A stretch of DNA of 64,000 nucleotides from Hyaloperonospora brassicae (GCA_947650285.1 CANTFL010000086.1:1488001-1552000), one strand, 5' to 3'. Positions 26,816 through 38,896 are shown, counted from the first letter of the stretch. Numbers and translations: made by a program. Notes: generated by a model from the letters alone, not told the origin.

Positions 26816-29800
26816 TTAATGTGGACAAGAGGTCTGAAAAATCCTGAGCCAGGATATGAGCGCCGGTCGCGGCAGCGGATCGTGGCTGACACCCGCGTAG
26901 GGCGGGTGTCCACGGGGCTCTTGAAGCAGAAGTTCAAGACAGGCATGAAGTCGGGCCCCTCGTACGGCCGTAGCCGCGGCTCGATGCTCGCGTATTGCAA
27001 TTGCCCGTAGCTGGCGAACACCGCGTGTCCAGTACATTTGGACACTTGCGGATGGAGTAGTCACGGCTCCTCGAAAGACCGCCGAGTTCCGCTCGGTCCA
27101 CAAATGTTCTTGGCAGATGGAGCTTAATATGAACCAGATCCGTTCGAATTCTGTTGCTGCGGCGTCAGAGTCATCTTGAAAACGGCTTTGCAACCGCAAA
27201 CTCAGCTGACGTGGAATGGGCGGGGCTTTGCGATTGGCGCAGTGCTGAAAGAAGGTGGAAAGAACTGCGTTCGTCGCACCCCCACCGGTCCAGTGTCCTA
27301 TCAAGTGACACCAACACGCTTGCGCGATTGGGCACTCCCAGAAAATGTGCGCCGCTGTCTCTTTGCGTCCCCGGCAGTGCAGCACCGTACGACAACTGTT
27401 GTCCAGCGTGCGACCGGCATGGTATAGAGTTAGCTGCTTTGTCGCGATACGATAGCATGTCCAGACTTGATACTCCGTTAGCCCGTTTGCGTGTTTCCAA
27501 ACTTGGGAAGGCGTTTGATTTGATGCAGCTGACTGCCAGCTATTCGATACCGCCTGCGCGTCATAGGCCTTCAACCAGGACTGGAGGCCAGGGTGCAGAA
27601 GGCGTTTATGAACGTGAAACGCTTGCTTCATAAGCGTTGTCCACACATCTACATTGGCCACCGTCTCTGGCACACTCCAAGGGAACCGGTGAAGCTCCGG
27701 GTGGGCATGAAACACCAAGGTACGATGGTACGAATGCTCCCAGTAGTTAGACACTTGCTGAGGCGACCCCCGTAATTCTGGTAAATTCCCGTCAATCGAC
27801 CAATGGATTCCATTGACATCTTGGCGGAGGCGAATCGCCGAGTTCGCGGACTCGACAGGGTCCCGACAGGACCCGACAATTAAATCAGCACGCACCCGGG
27901 ACCATTTATAAGCGCGCCGAAACGGCGGTGGATGACGTAAGACGAGCCCGGGCTCTACCGGTCCCGCACCGACAGCAAGGTGGGGTGACGAGAGCAGGAT
28001 CGAAGTCGCCCAACGTTGTAATTTACAATGCATATGCCGAGACGGAGTACCGCCGAGAGACGGGAACGTAAATTGAAATTCATGTGACCCCAGTCGCCGA
28101 ATGCACAGACTGCGCAGTGAACATGGAGGTATCCGGGCATATTTGGCCCGCTCTAGGGGCTTGCCGTCTGGCCCTTGAATCCAAGGATTGCCATCCCAGT
28201 GAAAGCGGCCCCAGAAAGCGGCTAATGTATCCATCCGGTGATCAGCAACAGCGGGATGGTCAGGAAACGTTTGATGGTATGAAATTAACCATTCGTCACC
28301 GTCCCACTGACTGCTCGCCCCGACAGACATACGAGCGTGATGCGCGTCCAATCTGGCCCGAATCGACAGCACTTGTTCAGGGGAGGGTGCTAGGAGCCGT
28401 TCGAGATCCTGCGCCAGAGAGGAACGACCAGGTCCTCGCCTGATGTCAAACGTTGTTGAAGCAGACGGATGGAGCGCCGGGACAAGAGCCGATGTGGAAC
28501 CTCCCACGCTATATGTCCAGCGCCGCCACGCTGTAAAATATTTGTCATGCGGCTGCGTTAGCCAACGCAACGCGTGCTTCGTCCGCTGAGTTTTGACGGC
28601 TACTTCGAACGAGGCCAGACCAACCCCGCCTGCCTTCTGGGGCGTAAAGAGGAGACCCGGGTTAATTTTGTGCCGACGTACGGCAGGCACAGAAGCGTGC
28701 GCCCACAGGAATTGGCGGTACAGCCGAGATATCTCCGTTCTCGCCCAGCTCGGCACATCGAAGACGGCCGCGGTGAACAGGATAGCCGGTAAAATGATCG
28801 CGTTGAGAATGAGGACACGATTTTGCACACTAGTCGCTACTTTCGCTGCAGTGAGAAGCCGCCGACGGATTTTCTGAAGCCGAAGCGCCCAGTTTCGATC
28901 GAATAATGCCCCTGTCCCCACTTCGTACCCCAGGTATCGCGTTGTCTCTCTATGTTGTAAGACTGAGATGCCACCATACTGGTGTAGCCTGATAGCCGTG
29001 TTTAAAAAAATCAATTTGCTCTTGGCAGGCTGGACATGAAGGCCCGAGAGTTGTCCAAATCTAGAGACGAGCTCCAACGCAGGCGCCAACTGATTGGCAT
29101 GCTCAAGGAATATGGTGGAGTCGTCCACAAACGCGGAGAATGTATGCACCACCTCGCAGGCCCCGGGCACCGGAATACCCCGGATGGAGGGCGCCTGGTG
29201 AATAGCCAGCCCAAGTAATTCCACCACAAGTAGAAATAAAAGCGGTGCGAGAGGACACCCCTGACGTATTCCGGACCGGACAGGAACTGGTTCAGAAAGT
29301 TCCCCATTCACCAGAAACCGAGCGGTTGTCCCGGTATGCATCCGGGTGACGAGCGTAATAAACACTTCGTCAAACTGAAAGCTTCGTAATGCCGCGTATA
29401 GAAAATCTCGGTCCACAGTGTCGTACGCCTTGCGAAAGTCTAGTAAGAGAATAGATCGGCTTAAGTCGGCTGATAGATCCGCCCTCTCCTCCGCTGAAGC
29501 GAGTTGGGCAGTCATCATCATGACCAGTTTTTGCATTTGTCTACCTCGAACAAAACCTTGTTGCGATTCCCCGATGAGTGTAGGTAAGACGCGCTGTAGT
29601 CGGGAGGCCAGCACTTTCGCAAAAATTTTGTAGCTGGTTTGGAGCAGAGAGATCGGCCTGTAGTCAAGTGCGTCCGGCGAATCACCCTTTTTCCGAAGAG
29701 GGATAATCATCGCTTCTAGAAAGGAAGGTGGCATAGGAGAACCGTGCAATATTTGATTGCACACGTGCACCAGCGCCGGAGCCAGTAAAGCGGACGTATC

Positions 29801-30520
29801 TTTGTAGAAGTCATTGTTAAGACCGTCCGGCCCTGAAGCTTTGTGGCGGCTAAGCTCGGTGATGGCGTGAAGGACTTCAGTCTCAGTGACGTCAACCATC
29901 AGCCCATTATTAGCAGCGGGAGAAATCAAGCGATCGTCAGGCACTGACACAAAGTCAAGCAACGCTCTTGGTAAAGCTGCCAAGGGTTCCACCCGATGCA
30001 CGGCACTAAGAACTGGTGACCATTCCGAAGCGAATTTGTCAGCAATGGATAGGTGTCGCCTAAAGGGCGGACCATGAATGCGAGCGATATTCGTAACTGT
30101 TTGTACGCGCTCCCAATCTGCGACTCGCTTAAACGACCATCGGAGGCGCGCAGTGGTCCGTTCGAGGCTCTGCCCTAATCGAACGAGATGCTCGAGGCGG
30201 TGATCTTCCATATTAGCGCTGATCCACTGAGGACGGGTCAAGAGCTGGCGCCGGTCGCGTCGGCTTACCCTCTTCTTAAAACGGGCACGTCTTTGACGCT
30301 CGCGCTTGCGGACGGTTGTGATGCACTGTTTGCATGCTTCCACAGCTGAATCCCATTGCCTGACCGTCGTAGTTGGGGATACCGCCCACCCATCCATTTC
30401 CGCAATGAGATCGGAGCGCACGCGTTCGGGTTGGTGTGTCTGAATGGGGTATGATACCGGACGTCGGTAGAGGGAGGAGGTAGGACGCTGCCGCACGCAT
30501 AACTTGTCCACGATTGCCAC
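26816..30520 (-). CDS. LINE (non-LTR) reverse transcriptase ORF, 5'-truncated element
   Basis: An uninterrupted 1234-codon frame encodes the second ORF of a non-LTR retrotransposon. Residues about 210-500 are reverse transcriptase. They include HKASGPDGLNNDF, DYRPISLLQTSYKIF, QQGFVRGRQ, the catalytic LLLDFRKAYDTVD, RSGIRQGCPLAPLLF and the active-site box AFVDD at about 464-467, where most LINEs have YADD. Near residue 1070 a Cys/His cluster (CRGRKETAAHIFWECP) is the zf-RVT zinc finger. No APE endonuclease is visible upstream; the frame stops near 30585. The first codon in the frame is GTG, so the natural start is missing and the element looks 5'-truncated. No poly(A) tail was identified at the 26.8-kb end. 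The ORF is remarkably intact given its degenerate surroundings. Confidence 0.85.
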   Translation of the reverse strand: MAIVDKLCVRQRPTSSLYRRPVSYPIQTHQPERVRSDLIAEMDGWAVSPTTTVRQWDSAVEACKQCITTVRKRERQRRARFKKRVSRRDRRQLLTRPQWISANMEDHRLEHLVRLGQSLERTTARLRWSFKRVADWERVQTVTNIARIHGPPFRRHLSIADKFASEWSPVLSAVHRVEPLAALPRALLDFVSVPDDRLISPAANNGLMVDVTETEVLHAITELSRHKASGPDGLNNDFYKDTSALLAPALVHVCNQILHGSPMPPSFLEAMIIPLRKKGDSPDALDYRPISLLQTSYKIFAKVLASRLQRVLPTLIGESQQGFVRGRQMQKLVMMMTAQLASAEERADLSADLSRSILLLDFRKAYDTVDRDFLYAALRSFQFDEVFITLVTRMHTGTTARFLVNGELSEPVPVRSGIRQGCPLAPLLFLLVVELLGLAIHQAPSIRGIPVPGACEVVHTFSAFVDDSTIFLEHANQLAPALELVSRFGQLSGLHVQPAKSKLIFLNTAIRLHQYGGISVLQHRETTRYLGYEVGTGALFDRNWALRLQKIRRRLLTAAKVATSVQNRVLILNAIILPAILFTAAVFDVPSWARTEISRLYRQFLWAHASVPAVRRHKINPGLLFTPQKAGGVGLASFEVAVKTQRTKHALRWLTQPHDKYFTAWRRWTYSVGGSTSALVPALHPSASTTFDIRRGPGRSSLAQDLERLLAPSPEQVLSIRARLDAHHARMSVGASSQWDGDEWLISYHQTFPDHPAVADHRMDTLAAFWGRFHWDGNPWIQGPDGKPLERAKYARIPPCSLRSLCIRRLGSHEFQFTFPSLGGTPSRHMHCKLQRWATSILLSSPHLAVGAGPVEPGLVLRHPPPFRRAYKWSRVRADLIVGSCRDPVESANSAIRLRQDVNGIHWSIDGNLPELRGSPQQVSNYWEHSYHRTLVFHAHPELHRFPWSVPETVANVDVWTTLMKQAFHVHKRLLHPGLQSWLKAYDAQAVSNSWQSAASNQTPSQVWKHANGLTEYQVWTCYRIATKQLTLYHAGRTLDNSCRTVLHCRGRKETAAHIFWECPIAQACWCHLIGHWTGGGATNAVLSTFFQHCANRKAPPIPRQLSLRLQSRFQDDSDAAATEFERIWFILSSICQEHLWTERNSAVFRGAVTTPSASVQMYWTRGVRQLRAIAIREHRAAATAVRGARLHACLELLLQEPRGHPPYAGVSHDPLPRPALISWLRIFQTSCPH

Positions 30521-30589
30521 GCATGCACCCTTTCGATTTCCCGTCGAGTCGCTCGTGAAACGCTTTCGTAGAATCCATCAGCGGCAAAA

Positions 30590-32640
30590 GCTGCGAGGAC
30601 TTGATCGATGTTCTTCGCATCGTGAGATCATTATTCCAGCAAGAAGAACATGGGCCGACTATAACTCGATCTGTCGACTCGATCTGTCGACTCGTTTCTG
30701 CATCAGGCACCTTTGTGTGTCTCCATCTCGGTACAGCGAGTATGTATCGACGATGCAGCACTAGATTGGGACTGTACGTGCGACGATGGACATCGCAAAA
30801 GAGCAATTTGTAAACCGAGGATTGTGCGCGATCGCGAAAACGCAATAGGTCCGTAAAACGCTAGCAACCTTCTCCTTCTGCCACTTTGTCTTTCCATCGA
30901 TCCACCCACCTCTCACGTATCCTTCACTCACGATCTCTTGCTCGATCCACGTAACACGACCGCCCTCATTCGTGTATAGAGCCACTGGCATGATGATCAC
31001 GAGGGCCAACTTGGCCAATGGACCACGTACGTAGATGTTTCGAGATCGAGCAAGACGGCAGGCTTGATAATTGGCTGTTGCTGACCTCTTCGCGCTCATG
31101 AACGATGGCAAGACCTCGCGCTAGTTCGTGCTACATCAAGTATCCTTGATGAAGTAAGTGACGCACGTAGGTCTAAACGGGACTCGGACAGTGGTGTTGT
31201 CGTCGTAGACGTGGCCAATTCTAGTATCCATGCATTGGTCTAGTTGTCACTGGGCTCGCACGAGTCGATATGGCAACGGCCCTGGAAAGACTCGGACCTC
31301 AGTGACTCCATTGTGTAGGGTGCTAGCACGCAAAAAGAAGTCGCACGCTCGGGCGAAAGGCCCGTGATATACATCGGACGCTTGTTGGTAAGAGCGGGCG
31401 AATGTCTGCTGCGGTGCGCGCGTCTTCAGCTGATGTGGTTCCATTGTAGACCTGTTCTTCTTTGTGTTGGCATGATCACACTAGCTGCTGCTTCGGTGGT
31501 CATCTGACGAGCCTATCCGTGGCAAGTCATACTACGGCAATCAGGTTCATTCTTCTGCTCTGCAGCAGCTGTCGCGTTCCCGCATCTGCTAGTGAACGAC
31601 GACTGCCACATCTTGCGCTACGACTGCACTAATCCCCATTGACCATCAAGACTGCAATAAACGGTAGGGCTTCAGATGATCCCGCCTGGTGGACAGGATA
31701 CGTACCCCAGTCGGTCGCAGTCTCCGCGTCAAAATGACGATAAGGCGGACTTTGGCTCATCGGCCGCCACCCCAAAGCTGCGCCGGAGCCACGAGCATAC
31801 TACTACTTGCCCAACTTAACAAGAGCGCAGCGCTGAGAAGAGGGCCGAGATAGGAAACCCAATCCCCAATCCGCAACACGCAAAACACTCCTTACGGTAA
31901 TGCGCTTCCACCAATTAGGAATTCCCCTCTCGTGCAACTCCGACAACGGCAAACGGGGCGCCCTAGAACCGAAGCTCGAACAACTGTACGAAAGTGGCAA
32001 CGGAGGCTGATAGACAGAGATGCCGTGGACGAGCCACTTGCCAACGTCACCGGCGAAACACTATCGTAAGGCTCTGGTGGAACTGAGCGAAGTCGAGTTG
32101 ACACCTACGGAGAAGGCAAAGAAAGCGAAGGGCTGACTGAAGAAGCCGAGAGGGATCGTCGCGATCAAAGAGAAAAAGGAGATGGCGACGCGACGCGACG
32201 ATCAGCTGCACCAGCTCGAGACTAAGCACGCCCTGTGACACAAAGTGGCTGACGTCTTTGCGTACCACTCGTGCGATAGGGCCGATGTAGGCAATGTGTT
32301 GACGCAACGTCAATCGAGAGCACTACCTGGAAAGAATAATCACCTACAGCGTACCTGTCGAATTGTGTATGTGTGTGTGGTCTGCACTCTCTATACGAAT
32401 TATGACCCGTTGCAGCCGTCATGAACGATTCGATTCAGACGACTGGCTCACGTATTTCCCAAACTCCCGGACGCACAAATCGCGCAGATGGCGGAAACCC
32501 ATCGCGCAGATACGAACCGAAGCACAAGCCACGTCGTCGTCGACAACGCTTTCCTCATTGCACGCTTAAGCCGTGCAGGGCGTCTCCTCCGCTCTCCCAT
32601 TGGCTGGCGACCAGAATGCGGACGACTTTGACGAACTGCA
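30590..32640. other. No gene recognised
   Basis: This is the transition from transposon debris to the gene island. Short ORFs such as 31247-31444 and 32047-32313 have no recognisable feature. The last part (about 32590-32800) would be the promoter of the carboxylase gene and contains CCATTGG, an inverted CCAAT-type box, near 32597. Confidence 0.45.
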
Positions 32641-32800
32641 AGGTTGAAGTTGCCGGCAACTCGGCGCTCGTTGCATGCACCTTCAGAGGTTTCCCTCTCC
32701 GCACTCTCTAGCACAGGTCTTGATTGCCTTGCGAGCCAAACTTCAAGTCGCCTGCGCTCCCGCGCGCTTAGTTTCCCCGACCATCACTCTGCCACCACTC

Positions 32801-34528
32801 ATGCTCACCGCACGCTCCGTCCTCCGCCCCACGGCAATGCAGCGCGCGCTGCGCTGCCGCCGCTTCGCGTCGCTCGCGGGCGCGATCGACTCGTTCTCGA
32901 ACGTGCTGGACGGCGCGCTGGACACCACGTCGCCGCAGTTCCACGAGTCGCGCGCGCACATGGCCCAGCTCACCGCCGAGCTGCGTGCGCGCGTCGCGGA
33001 GGCCCGTCAGGGCGGCGGGGCGACAGCGCGCGCGCGCCACGAAGCGCGCCACAAGATGTTTGTGCGCGACCGCATTGACTCGCTCTTGGACCCGGGGTCG
33101 CCGTTCCTCGAGCTGTCGCCGCTGGCGGCCTGCGACATGTACGACAACGCCGTCCCGAGCGCGGGGATCGTCACGGGCATTGGCCGCATCGGCGGCCTCG
33201 AGTGTATGGTCGTGGGCAACGACGCGACGGTCAAAGGCGGCACCTACTTCCCGCTCACGGTCAAGAAGCACCTGCGCGCGCAGGAGATCGCGCTGGCGAA
33301 CCGCCTGCCGTGTCTCTACCTCGTCGACTCGGGCGGGGCGTTCCTGCCGCGGCAGGACGACATCTTTCCCGACCGCGACCACTTTGGACGCGTGTTTTAC
33401 AACCAGGCGACCATGTCGGCCGCCGGGATCCCGCAGCTCGCGGTCGTCATGGGCAGCTGCACGGCCGGCGGCGCCTACGTGCCGGCCATGTCGGACGAGA
33501 GCGTCATTGTCAAAGGCAGCGGCACGGTGTTTCTCGGCGGCCCGCCGCTCGTCAAGGCGGCCACGGGCGAAGTGATTACGCCCGAGGCACTGGGCGGCGC
33601 TGACGTGCACTGCCGCACGTCGGGCGTGACGGACCACTTTGCGAACAACGACGCGCACGCGCTGGCGATCACGCGCCGGATCGTGAGCCACTTGTACTAC
33701 AAGCGCCACCACCAGTCGTCGTCGTCATCGTCGAAGAGCGCGCAGACGACGCCGAGCGACGAGCCGCTGTACTCGCCGGACGAACTGGGCGGCGTCATTC
33801 CCGTGGACGCGCGCAAGCCGTTTGACGTGCGGAAAGTGATTGCGCGCATCGTGGACGGCAGTCGCTTCGACGAGTTCAAAAAGGAGTACGGCACGACGAT
33901 CGTCACGGGCTTTGCCCGTCTCTACGGCCACCCCGTGGGCATCATCGCCAACAATGGCATTCTCTTCTCCGAGTCGTCGGTGAAAGCCGCGCACTTTATT
34001 GAGCTGTGCTGCCAGCGGCAGATCCCACTGCTCTTTCTGCAAAACATCACGGGCTTTATGGTGGGCAAGAAGGCCGAGCACGGCGGCATCGCAAAGGACG
34101 GAGCCAAGATGGTCATGGCCGTCGCGAACGCCAAAGTGCCCAAGATCACGTGCATCATTGGCGGCTCTTACGGCGCAGGTAACTATGGCATGTGCGGTCG
34201 CGCGTTCTCGCCCCGCTTTTTGTACATGTGGCCAAACGCGCGCATTTCGGTCATGGGGGGCGAACAGGCGGCGGGAGTGCTCGCGCAAGTGCAGCGGGAC
34301 AACTACGAGCGTCGCAACGAGACGTGGTCGGCCGAAGAGGAGGCAGCGTTCAAGCAGCCGATCCTGGACAAGTACGAGGTCGAGAGCTCGGCGTATTACT
34401 CCACTGCGCGTCTCTGGGACGACGGCATCATCGACCCGAAAGACACGCGCAAGGTACTGGGACTGAGCCTCAGCGCTGCGCTGAACGAAGAGCCGCAGGA
34501 AACAAAGTTTGGTGTCTTCCGAATGTGA
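32801..34528 (+). CDS. MCCB: Methylcrotonoyl-CoA carboxylase beta subunit, mitochondrial
   Basis: The protein is the carboxyltransferase subunit of 3-methylcrotonyl-CoA carboxylase (leucine breakdown, mitochondrial matrix). It moves CO2 from biotin on the alpha subunit to the gamma carbon of 3-methylcrotonyl-CoA. The chosen ATG gives 575 aa starting [22 protein letters not shown], a basic, Arg-rich, acid-poor mitochondrial presequence. An ATG 126 bp upstream is in frame but would bury this signal. Signature segments are [37 protein letters not shown] at about 217 (MCC-type, not propionyl-CoA type), [18 protein letters not shown] at about 453, and the C-terminal FGVFRM typical of MCC beta. A Ser/Gln-rich insertion (about 305-325) is lineage-specific. 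There is no intron. It converges on MPC1 with a gap of about 230 bp. Confidence 0.95.
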   Translation: MLTARSVLRPTAMQRALRCRRFASLAGAIDSFSNVLDGALDTTSPQFHESRAHMAQLTAELRARVAEARQGGGATARARHEARHKMFVRDRIDSLLDPGSPFLELSPLAACDMYDNAVPSAGIVTGIGRIGGLECMVVGNDATVKGGTYFPLTVKKHLRAQEIALANRLPCLYLVDSGGAFLPRQDDIFPDRDHFGRVFYNQATMSAAGIPQLAVVMGSCTAGGAYVPAMSDESVIVKGSGTVFLGGPPLVKAATGEVITPEALGGADVHCRTSGVTDHFANNDAHALAITRRIVSHLYYKRHHQSSSSSSKSAQTTPSDEPLYSPDELGGVIPVDARKPFDVRKVIARIVDGSRFDEFKKEYGTTIVTGFARLYGHPVGIIANNGILFSESSVKAAHFIELCCQRQIPLLFLQNITGFMVGKKAEHGGIAKDGAKMVMAVANAKVPKITCIIGGSYGAGNYGMCGRAFSPRFLYMWPNARISVMGGEQAAGVLAQVQRDNYERRNETWSAEEEAAFKQPILDKYEVESSAYYSTARLWDDGIIDPKDTRKVLGLSLSAALNEEPQETKFGVFRM

Positions 34529-34760
34529 AAACAGGACACGCAGCGGCAGCAGCAGCAGAGATAAAGAGGTTCGTGGTGTTGTAAAAGGTGTCATGCTGTT
34601 GTTGTTAATCGAGTGCCAATACCGCTTTGCTTCGATCGAGCGGCAACTGTAGCCATGAGCGGACCACGGAGAAGCTCTAGTTCACGACGACGCAACTGCC
34701 AGTGCTGATACCGCGTGCGTGGGCGTATCTCACACAGGAGAAAAAGCAACAGAGAGCGAG

Positions 34761-35272
34761 CTACGGCTTACTCTCCTCCTGCGTCTCGGCAGCCTTCTTC
34801 TTGCTGGCTCGAAAGCGCAGACCACGTTGCAATTGATACAGCTGTGCCGCTTCGTTCGAGGCGTGGCACGCCAGTAGCAGGTAATTGCGTGGCTGGACCA
34901 TCCACGCAAAGCGCATGAAGACGAGGCTGTAGATCGACAGCGCTGCACAGCGCCATTGCACAGTATCGTTAGTGTGCGTCAATTGCTCCTGCACGCGAAG
35001 CAGCAACTCGCACGTACCGGACGTCATGTTGATGGAGATCACATCTGCAGGTTTTCGCATGTCGGCCATGGCCTGCACAGCGACAGCATACACTCATCAC
35101 TCATCACTTATTGACGCACTATATCACAGCACGAAGCACGCGACGGAAGGGGCGGATGAAAAGTACGTACGGCGAGCACGAACCCCCAGTTGGCGACAGG
35201 GCCCCAAAAGTGCGTTGTCCTGGGCCCCGTGGGGCTGTTGACAAACGAGCGGAGACGAGCAGCCATTGACAT
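34761..35272 (-). CDS. MPC1: Mitochondrial pyruvate carrier 1 (3 exons)
   Basis: This is a small inner-membrane protein that with MPC2 imports pyruvate into the mitochondrial matrix. Splicing joins exon 1 (35272-35171), exon 2 (35072-35018) and exon 3 (34942-34761). Introns are GT-AG, 98 and 75 nt, with donors gtacgt. The 112-aa product starts [17 protein letters not shown] and continues [26 protein letters not shown], then [20 protein letters not shown], all family hallmarks. The length matches MPC1 (about 110 aa). A second in-frame ATG two codons on is an alternative start. The Lys/Glu-rich tail is variable in the family. Exon sum is 339 nt, a clean multiple of three. Confidence 0.93.
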
Positions 35273-35279
35273 GGTCCTG

Positions 35280-36870
35280 AGGCGCAGGATACCGCGTCGA
35301 GTGTGTCACGGAAGCGACGAGCATGGAAGCAAAGCAGAACAAGAACGAGCGTGACATGTCAGTTGATGCCGCAGCAAGATGGCGATGGAAGGGGGAGGGA
35401 GCAGACAGCGACTACCCTTGTTTTCGTCAATCGGAGTGTGGGGGAAGCTGAAAAACAGCTCGGATACTTTGACAGGAGCGTCTACATTTAGAAACGACAC
35501 AGATCTGCTCGTTTCTGCTCACGGATAGACGCCGATCTAAATTACGCGAGATCGCCAGGACGACCCTCATCAATTGCATGTAAGTGAGGCAAAGGTCAGC
35601 TGCACTGTAGTTACATGTTGTTGTCCAGGACAAAAGCTGACCAGAAAGAGCCGCGACAAGTGCAAGCACGTGCATGTTGTCGATTCTAGGCCACCAGGAC
35701 CGCAACCCGTGCGACCGCAATCTACTCAGCGGTCAGCGCCACCGAAGGAAACGCGGTGTACGTGGTTGTTGGAAGCACATTGCCTCCTCGACGTTGCCGC
35801 GAATATGGAGAAGCTGTAGTTGCTGTGAAAGCGCTGCTGTCGCCCGACGACTTCGATGTAACGGCGGTAGTATCTATCCTCGGACGGTAGCAGAAGCTGG
35901 GCGGGCAGAAAGGGTTGGCAGCGAAGAGATGAAAGCATCGTAGCGAGGACGAACGGAGAGCATCACTTCTATATTTGCGTTGGCATCGTCTAGTCTGATC
36001 GCAAAGCCGTCCATTACAAAGTTGCGAGCCATTGAATTGGAGGAACATGTAGAACGAGCAGATGAACAGTAAGAAGACAAACGTGTACAAGCGAGCAACA
36101 AAGTGAAAGAAGGAAGAACGGGGGAGAGTTTGGTAGAAGTGCAAGATGCGACGAGAAGAAACACGAAATCGGGAAGAGCAGCAGGTCGGGACAGGTGAAC
36201 AGGCCGAAAAGAGATCAGCTGAGTAGCTGGAAGAACGACGTGACCGAGGAAAGCACTTGGCACAAGCAAGCGCTTGGTAGCTGATGAGTGCTGCAGAGAG
36301 CACCTGCAAGTAAAAGCACACAACTGACTGGATGGTCAAGCAGTGAACGAGATGAACACGGTGGCCCACAACTTGATCCATCCGCTTGCGGAAATGAGCG
36401 CGCTGGTGCCACGGAGGCATCTTATCGCTGCCGATAGGATGGACGCGACAGCAGCAACCTCCCGCGCGTTATCATGTACCACTGCTCCATGCGGAAAGAG
36501 CAGAGACGATTCTCGTCGAATCGCCTCTCTTCGATGGATCCGATCGTCTCTCATCCGCTCATCGGGCCAACTTGCGTTCCTCATTCGTTGACATCCACGT
36601 GCTAATGTGAGCTCATCACCGTTGCAAATGGTCGTTTCGCCTCGTAGTGGAGTCGAGTCTGAGTCTGAGGGGTGCAAAAAAACAAGTGTCGAGAACGCCA
36701 ACGGGCACAGGACAAGAGCAGGGTCCGTTGTGTGTATACAAGCGTATACTTTGTACCGAGTCCGTCCCGCTCATCGAGAAACGACCAGTCTAGCTAAAGC
36801 TACAAAACTCCGTCCGTCGAGACGCGAAAGGTCGCGAGCGAGTGAGTACGTGCTGCAGCTCTTCGACTAA
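35280..36870. other. Intergenic, no gene recognised
   Basis: Minus-strand ORFs (35722-36420, 35874-36323, 36336-36701) are low-complexity Ser/Cys/Leu/Phe-rich and match no family I know. They could hide a small intron-containing gene, but I cannot support one. The right part would hold the K+ channel promoter. Confidence 0.4.
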
Positions 36871-36878
36871 GCAACGGA

Positions 36879-38514
36879 ATGAAGCCGCATGAGCAACGAG
36901 GTCGTTCATGTACAGAGCACTCGACGCTCCTGACGTCGTCTCCTCCACCGGAACAATGGCGACGACGCGCTGGCACTCAGCACCACACGACTGTGCGTCA
37001 GGACATTTGGACGGTGCTGCGCTACCGCTCGTCCGTGCAGCACCGAACGGGTCTGCAGTTTGCGTCCTACGTGCTGGAGCTGAGCATCTTAACGCTCATT
37101 CTACTGAATGTGGTCGTGGCCATCTCGGAATACTCGGCCGTGCTCACTGCCGACGCTCTCCCGTCTTCTCCCTCTTCTTCTTCGGGGCCAATGCCCGTCG
37201 TCAATGACTGGACAGACGTGTTCTTGTTGGTGTCGGCTCTGATCTTTTCGACCGAGTACGCGCTCCGGCTATGGTCATGCGTCGAAGACGAGCGGTACAG
37301 AAGCGGGGCAATTACAGGACGGTCAGGACGTTTGTCGGGCGTGGTGTACATGCAGTGCAGGGCATTAGCTGTCCATTATCTGCTGACGCGCTCTTCTTGT
37401 CCGTTAGGCTGAAATGGATGACCCGACCGCTGTCGCTGATCGATCTCATCGCGTTGGTTCCGTTCTACTTGGAGCTTTGTGCGGAGTTGCAGTACGTACA
37501 CTACTGCATTGAGAAAAAAAGAGGTCGACTCCTCACGTCTCGGCTTGTCCCACGTGCTCTTGTTTCCCTGCGATGTGTTTTGCAGCATCTATCACGACAA
37601 AGCACTGACGCTGCGGACGCTGCGCCTTCTTCGAGTCGTGTCGTTCTTGCGGCTCGAGCGCATGTACAATGCCATGAAGAACCTGCGCGTGGTCTTTGCG
37701 CGCAAGAAAGAAGAGTTCCTCGTTGTGACGTACCTTACAGCAGTGGTCGTACTCACGGCGTCGCTGCTGATCTTTTTCCTCGAGCACGCGGCACAGCCCC
37801 GTGTTTTCTCGAGCTTTGGCGTCTGTGTGTGGTGGTCAATCGAAACGATCACGTCACTAGGCTACGGCGATGTGGTGCCCGTCACGAACATGGGCCGCTT
37901 CCTCGGGGCTTCGCTTGCGCTATGGGGCATCGTGTTGTTTACGATCCCCGGAGCCGTGCTAGGAAGCGGTTTCATTGAGGTCATGCTGGAAAAGCAGCGC
38001 GAAGAAGAGGCTGAACTGTACAGCATGGCAGTGGGCCATGGCGACAGCACGTCCAGCAGTCCGTTCTTCCTGGACACTACCAGCGACCACGACGACGTGC
38101 GCGAAAACGACCGCCCGACACGCGATCACGCCGTGTGTACTGCTTCGCCAGCAGCCGCACATACGCCCGAGTCGGCGTCGTCGGCGTCGTCGTCGTCGTC
38201 GTCGCCAAGTCAGTCGGTCCCACACCTGGCGGCTGCAACGGCGCTGCACCAGAGATTGGCGACGATCTTGACAGGACAGGTGAGCGCTCATTCCATGCAA
38301 AGGGCTGCAGCACGTTCTGCATGCAACAAGACGGCTCATGTCACGTCTACCGTTTGTGTATGTTGTCCAGCACGCTTTAGAAGTGCAGCTGCAGCACCAG
38401 CAGCACCAACTGACGCGGTTGACGCGACTACTTGAAGCTGCAGTGGGACCCACATTGCCAGCTGCCGATCAACGCGTCGATAGCCATGCAGCCGCATGTC
38501 CAGCAATAAGTTGA
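36879..38514 (+). CDS. Voltage-gated potassium channel, six-TM (4 exons)
   Basis: The gene encodes a Kv-type plasma-membrane K+ channel subunit of 454 aa. Proposed exons are 36879-37321, 37408-37491, 37586-38279 and 38371-38514. Introns are GT-AG, 86, 94 and 91 nt; the exon sum is 1365 nt. S1 is FASYVLELSILTLILLNVVV, S2 is VFLLVSALIFSTEYALRLW, S3 is RPLSLIDLIALVPFYLEL, and S4 has Arg every third residue (LTLRTLRLLRVVSFLRLERM). S5 is FLVVTYLTAVVVLTASLLIFF. The pore helix and filter read WWSIETITSLGYGDVVPVT, containing the K+-selective GYGD, followed by S6. S2-S3 spacing and RLKWMTRPLSLIDL resemble KCNQ/Kv channels. The C-terminus has a Ser/Ala-rich stretch and a Gln/Leu-rich, possibly coiled-coil tail in exon 4. 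The first donor (gtcagg) is the least certain junction. Confidence 0.88.
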
Positions 38515-38896
38515 CCGTCGCATGCGACGTGTGACATGCGCTACCTATCCACACTGGTCTTGGCAATGTATCCACGCTCGTCTCCTCAAAGTAGACACCC
38601 CCGGGTTTCGCCGCGGCTAGTTTCGGCAAAGTTTCCACAGTCCGCTGCGGTCCCGTCACATGGGACGCCTGTCCCGAGCCCTGCGCCCGCCCACCGTCTG
38701 AACTTCGGTCGCCGCTTCCACTCGTTTTCTACCAATCACACGCGCGTGCAACAAAAACACGACCGCCACACGCGATCGCCTGCTGGGACCGGCACTTTTC
38801 GAACCACGAAGATCCGTCGGCGCTCTGACTCTGCAGGTCTGGTCCGCTCGCTTCCACTCCCCTCTTCTCTCTCCAGCCTTCGGTGGCTTCGCTAAC

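Noticed and set aside
32768..33712. 314-codon minus-strand ORF (and 33725-34594) opposite MCC beta
   Set aside because: Low-complexity Arg/Val/Ala/His composition, mirror of GC-rich carboxylase codons; no recognisable domain.
35722..36420. 232-codon minus-strand ORF
   Set aside because: Ser/Cys/Phe-rich low complexity, overlapped by other ORFs of equal quality; no conserved segment or plausible splice continuation.
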